Assembly (NCBI RefSeq): GCF_012985205.1
Contig: NZ_JABEKS010000001.1
Span: 1,426,001-1,490,000, forward strand
Direction of reading: 5' to 3'
Length of the DNA: 64,000 bases
Origin: Planctomonas sp. JC2975
GTDB lineage: Bacteria; Actinomycetota; Actinomycetes; Actinomycetales; Microbacteriaceae
Made by a program: the position numbers and the translations under genes. Below are positions 33,051 to 41,485 of this stretch, one piece after another (position 1 is the stretch's first letter; each line of letters begins with the position of its first letter). The notes beneath the pieces were generated by a model, which saw only the letters and a list, made by a program, of their open reading frames with translations, had not been told where the DNA came from and did no database searches.

Positions 33051-34013
33051 ATGCGCCGCCTCACGATCCTCGACGACTACCAGGGCGTGGCGCTGACCAG
33101 CGCCGACTGGTCGTCGGTCGCCGCATGCTTCGACGTCGATGTCGTGCGAGACCACGTCGACGGCGACGAACTGGTCGCCCGTCTGGCCGGCGCCGAGGTC
33201 GTCGTCGCGATGCGCGAGCGCACGCCTTTCCCCGCTGCACTCTTCGAGCGGATGCCCGTCCTCCGGCTGCTCGTCACGACCGGCATGAAGAACGCCTCCA
33301 TCGACCTCACCGCGGCGGCCGAGCACGGTGTCGTCGTGACAGGTACCCGCAGCGCGGGCAACCCGGTCCCTGAGCTCACGATCGGCATGATGATCGCACT
33401 GACCCGCCACTTCGTCGAGGAGGATGCCGCCGTTCGCGCGGGCGGGTGGCAGCACACCATAGGTCCTGGTCTCGGCGGCCTCACGCTCGGCGTCCTCGGA
33501 CTCGGACGGCTCGGCGGCCCGGTCGCCGATGCGGCGAACGTGCTCGGCATGCACGTGATCGCGTGGGACCGCTCGATCACCCCTGAGCGGGCGGATGCGC
33601 ACGGCGCACGCGTCGTCGACAGAGACGGGCTGTTCCGCGAGTCGGACATCATCACCATCCACCTGCCGCTCACCGACAGCAGCCGGGGGCTCGTCGGATC
33701 CCGCGAACTCGCGCTGATGAGACCGTCCGCGTACCTGATCAACACCTCACGCGGTCCGATCGTCGACGAGGATGCGCTGGTCTCCGCGCTTCAGGGCGAC
33801 CGCCTTGCGGGTGCCGCGCTCGACGTGTTCGACGTCGAGCCGCTGCCTGTCGGACATCCGCTGCGCAGCGCGCCCCGCACTCTGCTGCTTCCGCACATCG
33901 GCTACGTCACAACAGAGCAGTACGAACGCTTCTACACCGACGCCGCCGAGGACGTCCTCGCGTGGGACGACGGTGCACCGGTGCGCACGCTCGCCACGAC
34001 GTCGGCGCCCTAG
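33051..34013 (+). CDS. D-2-hydroxyacid dehydrogenase, NAD-binding
   Basis: A 320-residue protein. The substrate domain contains LLVTTGMKNASIDLTAAAEHGVVVTG. The NAD domain has TLGVLGLGRLGGPVADAANVLGMHV (GxGxxG), then LINTSRGPIVDEDALVSAL (catalytic Arg), LDVFDVEPL (Glu) and LLPHIGYVT (His). ATG at 33051 is chosen because CGGGAAGGA ends six bases before it; ATG at 33045 is too close to that site. The substrate is unknown; the long first domain resembles phosphoglycerate or glyoxylate dehydrogenase relatives. The stop shares CTAG with the convergent XRE gene. Confidence 0.87.
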   Translation: MRRLTILDDYQGVALTSADWSSVAACFDVDVVRDHVDGDELVARLAGAEVVVAMRERTPFPAALFERMPVLRLLVTTGMKNASIDLTAAAEHGVVVTGTRSAGNPVPELTIGMMIALTRHFVEEDAAVRAGGWQHTIGPGLGGLTLGVLGLGRLGGPVADAANVLGMHVIAWDRSITPERADAHGARVVDRDGLFRESDIITIHLPLTDSSRGLVGSRELALMRPSAYLINTSRGPIVDEDALVSALQGDRLAGAALDVFDVEPLPVGHPLRSAPRTLLLPHIGYVTTEQYERFYTDAAEDVLAWDDGAPVRTLATTSAP

Positions 34014-34873
34014 GCGCCTTCCGGTGTCGGATAGCGGTCACGCGATCCGGGTCCGAGCACGGCGAGAAGTGCCAGGGCTTCAGCGTCGTGGGATCCCTGC
34101 GGCGCCGTGTACAGCACCAGGTGCTGATCCTGGTCGGCGATCGCGAGCGAGTCGCAGTCCACCGTCACCGAGCCGACGGACGGATGCTCGAAGGTCTTCG
34201 TCATCCGCGGCGCGCCCTGCACGTCGCGGCGTTCCCAGAGGTCGGCGAACTGCTCGCTCCCGCGGCGCAGCTCCTCCACGAGCGAGGCGATGTCCGGATC
34301 GTCCGGATACCGCGCCACCGTCGCGCGGAGTTCCATCACGACGTGCACTCGGAACTCGGCGATGTCCGACACGCGGAAGTCCGGCCGTCCGGGCGCGGCA
34401 GGGAGGAACGCCCAGCGGGCGAGGCTCCTCTCCTGCGGATCCAGTTCGGAGAAGTCCACCATGAGCGACGCGGCGAGGTCGTTCCAGGCGAGCACCTCGA
34501 AGGCGGCGGACGTCACGATCGCGGCCGTGGCCGGCATCCGCTCGATCAGCGCGAGAATGCTCGGACGCACGTCGCGACGATGCCGCAGGGAGTCGGTCCT
34601 GACCGCCCCCGCGAGCACGTGCAGATGATCGTTCTCCGCCTCCGTGAGCCGGAGCGCCCGCGCGATGCCACCGAGGACCTCGCCGGACGGCCACGGGGCT
34701 CGCCCCTGCTCCAGGCGTACGTAGTACTCCGTCGAGATGTGGGCGAGAACGGCGACCTCCTCACGGCGGAGTCCAGGCGTGCGGCGTCTGGACGAAGACG
34801 CCAGTCCCGCATCCTCAGGCAGCAGCCGTTCGCGACGGCTTCGGAGGAACATCCCCAGTTCGCGCTTGTCCAC
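34010..34873 (-). CDS. XRE family regulator with MmyB-like ligand domain
   Basis: A 287-residue protein. The N-terminal helix-turn-helix reads RRTPGLRREEVAVLAHISTEYYVRLEQGR (residues 25-55), the hallmark of the MmyB-type actinobacterial XRE group. The rest is the PAS-like MmyB domain with VLAWNDLAASLMVDFSELDPQERSLARWAFL and a C-terminal VDCDSLAIADQDQHLVLYTAPQGSHD. The start is GTG at 34873. It is divergent from the SDR gene (85-bp gap), and such regulators usually control the adjacent SDR. Its stop and that of the convergent dehydrogenase share one CTAG. Confidence 0.88.
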   Translation of the reverse strand: MDKRELGMFLRSRRERLLPEDAGLASSSRRRTPGLRREEVAVLAHISTEYYVRLEQGRAPWPSGEVLGGIARALRLTEAENDHLHVLAGAVRTDSLRHRRDVRPSILALIERMPATAAIVTSAAFEVLAWNDLAASLMVDFSELDPQERSLARWAFLPAAPGRPDFRVSDIAEFRVHVVMELRATVARYPDDPDIASLVEELRRGSEQFADLWERRDVQGAPRMTKTFEHPSVGSVTVDCDSLAIADQDQHLVLYTAPQGSHDAEALALLAVLGPGSRDRYPTPEGA

Positions 34874-34958
34874 GACTCCAGTGTGCGCGGCTCGCCGCCG
34901 CTCATCCTGGTACCGGCTGTGCCTGCCTCCGGAATCCTCGAGCGCCGACGCTCGAATC

Positions 34959-35738
34959 ATGACGAATGACATCGACGATCGGATCGGCCTGCTGCACGGC
35001 AAGGTCGTGTTCATCACGGGAGCCAGCCGAGGCATCGGCGCGGCTGCGGCACGCCTGTTCGCCAGGGAGGGAGCGAAGGTCGTGCTCGCCTCCCGTGGCC
35101 TGAGCGCTCTCGAGGAGGTGGTCGCAGGCATCCGCGACGCGGGAGGAACAGCGGATGCCGTGGCCTGCAACCTCGCAGACAAGAACAGCATCCGTGCAGC
35201 GATCGACCGCGTACGCGAACTGCACGGGCGCCTCGACGGCGCGTTCAACAACGGCGCGGCGATCCAGCACCCCGGACCCATGGATGAGACGAGCGAGGAG
35301 GATCTGGACGAGCAGTTCGCCGTCAACTTCCGCGGACACTGGCAGGCGATGGTCCTCGAGGCCGCACTGATGCGAGAGGGTGGCGGCGGGGCGATCGTGA
35401 ACACCTCGAGCATCGGGAGCCGCCGCGCGAATCCCGCCCTGCCCGCGTATGCGGCGATGAAGCGCGCGCTGAACAGCATCACGGAGACCGCTGCCGTGAC
35501 GTGGGGCCACGATGGCATCCGGGTGAACGGGCTGACGCCGGGCGGCACGGCCACCGAGATGATCGACGCGTGGGAGGCGGCCACTCCCGGTGTAGTCGCC
35601 CGGATCACGGCGAGTATTCCGCGCGGACGGATGGCGACGCCTGAGGAGGTCGCCGAGGCCGCGTGCTGGTTGCTGAGCGACCGCGCATCCGCCGTCACGG
35701 GTGCCATCGTGCCGGTCGACGGCGGTGCAGGGGCGTGA
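34959..35738 (+). CDS. Short-chain dehydrogenase/reductase
   Basis: A 259-residue classical SDR: KVVFITGASRGIGAAAARLF (TGxxxGxG cofactor motif), NNGAAIQHPG (NNAG variant), NTSSIGSRRANPALPAYAAMKRAL (Ser, and Tyr-x-x-x-Lys catalytic set), and C-terminal GRMATPEEVAEAACWLLSDRASAVTGAIVPVDGG. An Arg after the first strand (ASRG) suggests NADP(H). It is divergent from and probably regulated by the MmyB-like XRE protein. Confidence 0.88.
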   Translation: MTNDIDDRIGLLHGKVVFITGASRGIGAAAARLFAREGAKVVLASRGLSALEEVVAGIRDAGGTADAVACNLADKNSIRAAIDRVRELHGRLDGAFNNGAAIQHPGPMDETSEEDLDEQFAVNFRGHWQAMVLEAALMREGGGGAIVNTSSIGSRRANPALPAYAAMKRALNSITETAAVTWGHDGIRVNGLTPGGTATEMIDAWEAATPGVVARITASIPRGRMATPEEVAEAACWLLSDRASAVTGAIVPVDGGAGA

Positions 35739-35871
35739 CCCGAGGCCGCTCGACTCGGGTGATATGAGGCCGCTCCCCCTGCCCGGTTCGGCCCACCGGC
35801 TAGCTTCGCTTCAGCGGGGTCGGACGAACGGTGTCCGGCACCGCCCTGCTGCGGCGCGGGCCTCGAAGACG

Positions 35872-37185
35872 TCAGTCGTCGCCTTGTTCGTCGCCGCTCT
35901 TGTTCTTTCCCTTGCCGTTGCCGTTGCCGTTTCCCTTGCCGTGGTCCTCGGACTTGTCGTGTCCTCGGGCCGGCGTCGGTGTCGGGGTCTCGTGCACCGT
36001 GATCACGACGGTCGGAATGGTGGTCGGCCTCGGAGACTGCGACGACACGTTCGCCGCGGACCATGCGACGGCCGTCGCCGTGATGCCGAGAGCAATGGTG
36101 ATCGCCCCGAGCAGCAGTGCGATGCGCCGCCTCCGCGGCCGTTCGGCGTCGCCGGTCCGACTCACCGGTCGACGCTCGGCGGTGACGTCGTCGCCACCGG
36201 AACCGGATGCCATGCGCTGCGTCGTCGCGTCCGCGTCGGCGGGCAGGCGCAGCGTCGGCGCCGTGCTCAGCGGATCGGGAGTCAGCGACGGGGGACCGAA
36301 TGATGCGGCGCCGAACGCGACGGTCGGGGAGTCGTCTGCGATGGGCGGCTCCCCCTGCGCGCGCAACGCATCGACGGATGCAACGACCTGCGCCGCCGTC
36401 GGACGTGCGGCGGCATCCCGCGATGTCATCGACGCCAGGAGCTGCCGCCATCCGTCGGACAGCCCGATCGGCCACACCGGATCCCGCACGAGCCGGGCGA
36501 CGCTCGCTTCGACGGCCGGGCCCGGGTACTCGCGGCGCCCGGTCAGGCACTCCAGCGTCACGAGACCGAGGGAATAGACATCCGTGGCCGATCCCACCTC
36601 TGCGGCCGAGACCTGCTCGGGGCTGAGGTAGGCGGCGGTTCCGAGCACCAGGCCGGCGGTGGTGAGCTGCTCGGACCCGCTGAGTCGCGCGATCCCGAAG
36701 TCGACGAGCTTGACGGCACCACCGGCATCCTCGATCAGAATGTTCTCCGGCTTGACGTCGCGATGCACGATGCCCCTGCCGTGCAGGTAGTCGAGCGCGC
36801 CGCCCAGCTCACCGGCCACCCGCACCGCCAGGTCGGGGTCGGGACCGAGCCGCTCGATGCGCCGGCGCAAAGACTCGCCCTCGATCAGCTCCATGACGAG
36901 GAACGCCGGCCGGCGGTCGTCGGCATGCGCTGGCCACTCCGCGTCGAACAGCGTCACCAGGTGCGGATGACTCGCCCCTGCCAGCACACGCGCCTCGCGC
37001 AGCCGACGCTCGCCGTCCGTGGAGATGGCCCCGTCCGGACTGAAGACCTTGACGGCGACCGGACGCTCGAGCTTCTCGTCCCACGCACGATAGACGGTCG
37101 ACATCCCGCCGCGGCCGAGCGCATCCGCCAGCCGGTATCGCCCTGCCAACAGGACCGACGCGGATGCCGGGTCGGGTTCAGACAT
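35872..37185 (-). CDS. Serine/threonine protein kinase, PknB-like, with membrane anchor
   Basis: A 437-residue kinase. YRLADALGRGGMSTVYRAWD is the Gly-rich loop, Lys46 lies in VAVKVFSP, HRDVKPEN holds catalytic Asp143, and DFGIARLSG is at 162-170, followed by TAGLVLGTAAYLSPEQV as the activation loop. After a Pro/Ala linker, one membrane helix follows basic residues (RRRIALLLGAITIALGITATAVAW, about 345-368). The external tail is short and ends in a low-complexity Gly/Asn/Lys run instead of PASTA repeats. It lies 86 bp from the HtrA-like gene, same strand. Confidence 0.9.
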   Translation of the reverse strand: MSEPDPASASVLLAGRYRLADALGRGGMSTVYRAWDEKLERPVAVKVFSPDGAISTDGERRLREARVLAGASHPHLVTLFDAEWPAHADDRRPAFLVMELIEGESLRRRIERLGPDPDLAVRVAGELGGALDYLHGRGIVHRDVKPENILIEDAGGAVKLVDFGIARLSGSEQLTTAGLVLGTAAYLSPEQVSAAEVGSATDVYSLGLVTLECLTGRREYPGPAVEASVARLVRDPVWPIGLSDGWRQLLASMTSRDAAARPTAAQVVASVDALRAQGEPPIADDSPTVAFGAASFGPPSLTPDPLSTAPTLRLPADADATTQRMASGSGGDDVTAERRPVSRTGDAERPRRRRIALLLGAITIALGITATAVAWSAANVSSQSPRPTTIPTVVITVHETPTPTPARGHDKSEDHGKGNGNGNGKGKNKSGDEQGDD

Positions 37186-37271
37186 CGGTCACCTCCCGAT
37201 CAGTCCCCCACCTTACGGGGTGCGACGCGAGGCGTTCCGGCGGAGCGAGCGCACGACACGCTTCGCTGTAC

Positions 37272-38207
37272 TCACGGAACCCTGAGCTCCTCCGGCTCCA
37301 CCACGACGTCGACGAGGGCACCGTTGCGCCACACGGTCATCTCCATGCGTCGGCCGATGGCCGCCGCGACCATGGCGCGCTGCACGCCGGTCGGATCCAG
37401 GACCGGTACGTGATCGAGGGAGATCACGATGTCGCCCTCCCGTGCACCGGCCAATGCCGCTGGGCTCCCCTCGACGACGGACATCACCTGCATGCCGGCG
37501 GCGGATCCCACCTTCGCCGCGGCCGGCGGGCTGAGTCGCACGCGCGCCCCGGCGATGCCCAGCCAGGCGCGGCGAACCCGGCCCGTCGTGCGGAGCGAGT
37601 CCACGATCGCCCTAGTGCTCTCATTGATCGGCACGGCCAGTCCCACGCCGACGCCGGCGACGGCCGTATTGACGCCCACCATCCGAGCTGAACTGTCCGC
37701 CAGCACGCCGCCGCTGTTGCCGGGGTTGAGCGCCGCATCCGTCTGGATCACCTCGTCGATGACGCGTCCCGATCGCGTCGGCAGCGACCGGCCGAGACCC
37801 GAGACGATTCCCGCGGTGACGCTGCCCGCGAGTCCAAGCGGATTGCCGAGCGCCACCACCAGCTGCCCCACCTGGAGCTTCGCGGCGTCCCCGAGGAGCA
37901 CCGGCGGCGGAGTGGGACCGTCGGCTCGCAGCACGGCGAGGTCGGACAGTGGATCCGCACCAACGACCTCGGCCGCCACCGTCGTGCCGTCCGAGAACGA
38001 CAGCTGAACGTCCAGCGCGCCCTCCACGACGTGGGCGCTGGTGAGCAGTTCACCGTCCTCGCTGATCACGGACGCGCTGCCCGCCCCGCCACCGCGCCTG
38101 GTGCGCACTTCCACCGCCGCGACGGACGGCAGCACCACGCGCGTGACGTGCATGATGCTGGCGGAATAGGCATCAAGCGCTTCGGAATCCGGATCGGTCT
38201 CGTTCAC
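37272..38207 (-). CDS. HtrA-like serine protease with PDZ domain, no visible export signal
   Basis: A 311-residue trypsin-fold protease. His59 in LLTSAHVVEG, Asp89 in DPLSDLAVLRAD and Ser165 in LNPGNSGGVLAD form the catalytic triad, and VALGNPLGLAGSVTAGIVSG is the usual HtrA strand. Residues 215-300 form a PDZ domain (GMQVMSVVEGSPAALAGAREGDIVISL). Actinobacterial HtrA proteins normally start with a cytoplasmic region and a membrane helix; here the frame starts directly at the protease (GTG at 38207) with no helix, suggesting a cytoplasmic form. It lies upstream of and beside a PknB-type kinase. Confidence 0.85.
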   Translation of the reverse strand: MNETDPDSEALDAYSASIMHVTRVVLPSVAAVEVRTRRGGGAGSASVISEDGELLTSAHVVEGALDVQLSFSDGTTVAAEVVGADPLSDLAVLRADGPTPPPVLLGDAAKLQVGQLVVALGNPLGLAGSVTAGIVSGLGRSLPTRSGRVIDEVIQTDAALNPGNSGGVLADSSARMVGVNTAVAGVGVGLAVPINESTRAIVDSLRTTGRVRRAWLGIAGARVRLSPPAAAKVGSAAGMQVMSVVEGSPAALAGAREGDIVISLDHVPVLDPTGVQRAMVAAAIGRRMEMTVWRNGALVDVVVEPEELRVP

Positions 38208-38429
38208 GGCATCAGTCTGCGCCGCCGGTCTCAGGTGGTGTCGGAGTTCGCCGATGGCGCACTCCGGTGGCGAGGACCGCAGGGTCGCGGCGGACGGGCA
38301 GTCGCGATCCGGGCGATTTTCGACCCCACCGCACGACGGGCTAACGTGCTGGAAGATCGCGGCGACGCCGCGTGTGCGAACCACAGCGCCGCGGCCTCTC
38401 ACGCGGTGCGGAAGGACAGGTGCTGCGGC

Positions 38430-40346
38430 GTGATCGGATACGGCGGCGACTACTACCCGGAGCAATGGTCCGAAGAGGTCTGGGCGGAGGACGTGCGGCT
38501 CATGCTGGAGGCCGGCGTGAACCTCGTCAGCCTCGGGGTGTTCGCGTGGTCCCGCATCCAGTCGGACGAGGGCGAGTGGGACTTCGCCTGGCTCGACCGC
38601 ATCCTCGACCTGCTCGGCGAGGCGGGCATCGGCGTGAACCTGGCGACGGCGACCGCCTCGATTCCGCAGTGGGCGGTGCGGCGCTACCCCGACATCGTTC
38701 CCGTCACTGCTGACGGCGTTCCGCTCGGACCAGGCAGCCGGCAGCACTACTCCCCGACGAGCCCGGACTACCGCCGCCTTGCCGCCCGGCTCGTCGAGCG
38801 GATCGGTACTCGCTACGCCGCGCACCCCGCCGTGCGGATGTGGCACGTGAACAACGAGTACGCCTGCCACGTGCACGCCGACTACTCGGATCACGCCGCA
38901 GTCGCGTTCCGCGCGTGGCTGGAGCGCCGCTACGGCGATGTGGACACTCTGAACCGCACATGGGGCACCACGTTCTGGTCGCAGCGTTACGGATCCTTCG
39001 ACGAGATCCAGCCGCCGCGGCGCGCGCCGTACTCCCTGAATCCGGGAGGATTGCTCGACTTCCGGCGGTTCACCTCGGACAGCATCCTCGAGCTGTACAT
39101 GATGGAACGCGACATCCTGCGTGCTGCCGGCGCGACGCAGCCGATCACGACGAACTTCATGGGCGCGTTCGAACCCCTCGACTACTGGCGCTGGGCGCAG
39201 GAGGTCGACGTCATCGCCGACGACAGCTACCCCGACCCCGCGGATCCCGCTTCGTTCCGCGCAGCCGCGTTCACACGCGACCTGATGCGCTCGCTCAAGC
39301 CGGGCACTCCGTGGATCCTCATGGAGCAGGCTGCGAACGCCGTGAACTGGCGTCAGGCGAACGCCTTCAAGGCTCCTGGGCAGATGGCCGCGCTCAGCGA
39401 CCAGGCCCTGGCGAGGGGCGCCGGCTCCATCATGTTCTTCCAGTGGCGGCAGTCCGTTCGCGGATCCGAGAAGTTCCACTCCGCCATGCTTCCCCACGCC
39501 GGAACGGCCACACGCACCTGGAGCGAGGTCGTCGAGTACGGCTCGTCGCTGCGCGAACGGGATGTCGACCTCCCGCCCGCAGCGCGCGTTGCGATCGTCG
39601 TCGACTGGGAGAACTGGTGGGCACTCGACCAGCCGGATCACCCAGCAACGATCGATTACCTCGCCGAGATCCAGGCCTGGTACTCGGCACTCCACGCCGG
39701 GCACGTCTTCGCGGACATCGTCCGCGCCGACCACGACCTCGCCGGATACGACCTCGTGATCGCCCCGGCGCTGTACCTCCTCACCGAGGCGGGCGCCGCA
39801 TCGCTGAGGTCCTTCGTCGCCCGCGGCGGCACGCTCGTTACCACCGCGTTCACGGATGTCGTCGACGAGCAGGACGCCTTCCGTCCCGGCGGATTCGCCG
39901 TGCAGCTGCGCGAGGTCTTCGGCGGATACCCGGTGGACTTCGAGGGTCTCCCGGCCGACGGCGACGCAGCCTCGGCCACGCGTGGCATCCGCGAGGAGTT
40001 CGTCGTGACCACCGGATCCGAGGTCACGGATCCAGCTGTCACGAGCGTGCTCGGTGGCCGCGCCGTACTCGTGCGGAACCCCTACGGCGACGGCCTGTCG
40101 CTGCACGTGACGACGTTGACGGATCAGGCCGGAGCGGCATGCGTCCTCGACGTCGCACTCGCCTCAGCCGGAGTCTCCGCACCGATCGACGGCTTGCCGA
40201 ATGCCGTGGAGGCCGTGCCGACGACCGACGGCGTCGTGCTCATCAACCAGCAGCCGGATGCCGTCACCGTGCAACTACCTGGACGCACCACAACGCTCGG
40301 GGGCTTCGCCGTCGAGCGCGTGAGTCTCGGGGCGGCCGATCGCTGA
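38430..40346 (+). CDS. Beta-galactosidase, glycoside hydrolase family 42
   Basis: A 638-residue enzyme. The opening GYGGDYYPEQWSEEVWAEDVRLMLEAGVNLVSLG is the classic GH42 start, the acid/base Glu143 is in WHVNNEYACH, and the nucleophile Glu299 is in GTPWILMEQAANAVNW. The trimerisation domain follows (residues 385-580), then a small C-terminal beta domain (VLINQQPDAVTVQLPGRTTTLGGF). GTG at 38430 has GGAAGGACAGG upstream. No signal peptide, so it cleaves imported galactosides in the cytoplasm. No transporter is adjacent. Confidence 0.9.
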   Translation: MIGYGGDYYPEQWSEEVWAEDVRLMLEAGVNLVSLGVFAWSRIQSDEGEWDFAWLDRILDLLGEAGIGVNLATATASIPQWAVRRYPDIVPVTADGVPLGPGSRQHYSPTSPDYRRLAARLVERIGTRYAAHPAVRMWHVNNEYACHVHADYSDHAAVAFRAWLERRYGDVDTLNRTWGTTFWSQRYGSFDEIQPPRRAPYSLNPGGLLDFRRFTSDSILELYMMERDILRAAGATQPITTNFMGAFEPLDYWRWAQEVDVIADDSYPDPADPASFRAAAFTRDLMRSLKPGTPWILMEQAANAVNWRQANAFKAPGQMAALSDQALARGAGSIMFFQWRQSVRGSEKFHSAMLPHAGTATRTWSEVVEYGSSLRERDVDLPPAARVAIVVDWENWWALDQPDHPATIDYLAEIQAWYSALHAGHVFADIVRADHDLAGYDLVIAPALYLLTEAGAASLRSFVARGGTLVTTAFTDVVDEQDAFRPGGFAVQLREVFGGYPVDFEGLPADGDAASATRGIREEFVVTTGSEVTDPAVTSVLGGRAVLVRNPYGDGLSLHVTTLTDQAGAACVLDVALASAGVSAPIDGLPNAVEAVPTTDGVVLINQQPDAVTVQLPGRTTTLGGFAVERVSLGAADR

Positions 40347-40435
40347 ACCCGGCCGGCGTGCCCATCTCTGTTTCCTCGACAGCGTCAGCGTCGCGTCACG
40401 ACCGGATCGTCGAGCCCGCTAAACTTGACGGGCCA

Positions 40436-40510
40436 GCCTCTGTAGCTCAATGGAAGAGCAGTTCCGTCCTAAGGAAACGGTTGGGGGTTCGAGTCCCTCC
40501 AGGGGCACCA
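40436..40510 (+). tRNA. tRNA-Arg (anticodon CCT)
   Basis: A 75-base cloverleaf: acceptor GCCTCTG/CAGGGGC (one T-G pair), D stem GCTC/GAGC, anticodon stem GTTCC/GGAAA with a G-A mismatch at the base, loop GTCCTAA with anticodon CCT, T arm GGGGG-TTCGAGT-CCCTC, discriminator A, and an encoded CCA. It reads AGG. No copy of the tRNA 3' end is seen elsewhere in the window, so there is no sign of an integrated element using it as attachment site. Confidence 0.92.
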
Positions 40511-40894
40511 TTCAGTTCTTGGCTCTGACCAGGACTTTATTTCTTCTCCTGCCCGTCTGAGTCGTTCCATATGCTGTTTCTTTGGCATATGGGCACGGCG
40601 CCGGCAGGCGACTTTCGGTACGTCGCGCGCAGCACCGAGCAGGGTGCCGGAGGCCGAGGGGCATAAGCGCAGCGTCTCGTGCGGGCGCGCCGCGCATCTC
40701 GGCCGACCATATCGAGGTCAAGGCGTGCGGGTGGACCTGCTTCTGCATGCGTCCGTCGCCGGGAGATCCTGGCTTGACGGCCGTACGACGCATTCGAATC
40801 CGCGAACTGTGCCACCGCACAGATTGGCTGGATCGTGCGGTGGCGCCCGTTACGACCTCCGGCAGGATGCTTCACTTGCTGTAATGCTGGTGGT
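40511..40894. other. Intergenic region between tRNA-Arg and sigK
   Basis: This 384-bp stretch is less G/C-biased than its neighbours and has no open frame with convincing codon bias. It contains the inverted repeat CCATATGC (40567-40574) / GCATATGG (40585-40592), a hairpin 57 bases after the tRNA that could end tRNA transcription or be an operator. The sigK promoter must lie at its right end, but no box matching the three SigK-type promoters downstream was found. Confidence 0.6.
40567..40592. repeat. Inverted repeat (hairpin) after tRNA-Arg
   Basis: CCATATGC and GCATATGG are a perfect 8-bp inverted repeat with a 10-base T-rich spacer. It is AT-rich for this genome and may be the tRNA terminator or a protein-binding site. 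Confidence 0.6.
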
Positions 40895-41485
40895 GTGCCA
40901 GTAGAGCCGATTGACGTGTGGACGGACGGTGCCGCCGAGTCAGCGGAAGTTGTCGATCGTCTTCTGGTGCGCGTTGCTGCTGGGGATCAGGCGGCGTTCG
41001 GTGAGCTGTATGACGTGGCGGCTGCCCGGGTTTTCGGCGTTGTGCTTCGTTTGGTGATCGACCGGTCGCAGGCGGAAGAGGTGGCGCAGGAGGTTTTCCT
41101 CGAGATCTGGCAATCCGCGGGGGCGTTCGATCCGAATAGAGGACGAGCGATCGGGTGGATCATGACTGTTGCGAAGCGGCGGGCTATTGACCGGATCCGC
41201 TCCGCGCAGGCCGCGCGGGACCGCGACCTGCGGGTGGGTCTTGCCGATTATCACGTGACGGATGACGTGGCGGATGTGGCGGAGACTCTGGTCGAGAGTG
41301 AACGTGTGGCCGGCGCGATGGAGCGGCTGCCGGAGGCTCAGCGTCAGGCCATTGGGCTCGCCTATGACGGTGGTCTTACCCATACGGAGATCGCCGGGTT
41401 GTTGGGTGTGCCCGTCGGCACAGTGAAGACACGGCTACGCGATGGGATGATTCGGCTCAGACGCGAACTGGGGGTGAGAGCATGA
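40895..41485 (+). CDS. sigK: ECF RNA polymerase sigma factor SigK
   Basis: A 196-residue ECF sigma factor. Region 2 reads FGELYDVAAARVFGVVLRLVIDRSQAEEVAQEVFLEIWQSAGAFDPNRGRAIGWIMTVAKRRAIDRIRS. Region 4 reads RLPEAQRQAIGLAYDGGLTHTEIAGLLGVPVGTVKTRLRDGMIRLR. These match SigK of mycobacteria and relatives, and the neighbours confirm it: an RskA-type anti-sigma factor follows with ATGA overlap, then dipZ and a fasciclin lipoprotein, the known SigK target set. GTG at 40895 is used. It is released when the membrane anti-sigma factor is cleaved. Confidence 0.9.
   Translation: MPVEPIDVWTDGAAESAEVVDRLLVRVAAGDQAAFGELYDVAAARVFGVVLRLVIDRSQAEEVAQEVFLEIWQSAGAFDPNRGRAIGWIMTVAKRRAIDRIRSAQAARDRDLRVGLADYHVTDDVADVAETLVESERVAGAMERLPEAQRQAIGLAYDGGLTHTEIAGLLGVPVGTVKTRLRDGMIRLRRELGVRA

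Noticed and set aside
37272-40106. A long minus-strand frame extending the HtrA-like gene upstream through the beta-galactosidase
   Set aside because: The part beyond 38207 is antisense to the GH42 gene with no family features; the real protein starts at GTG 38207.
40512-40875. Minus-strand frames after tRNA-Arg as a small gene
   Set aside because: Two overlapping frames of about 100 codons are Arg/Pro/His-rich with no domain and no ribosome-binding site.
40840-40894. A SigK autoregulatory promoter before sigK
   Set aside because: No CAAWCCGT or CCGAA box with 13-bp spacing was found upstream of sigK, so autoregulation is not supported from sequence.
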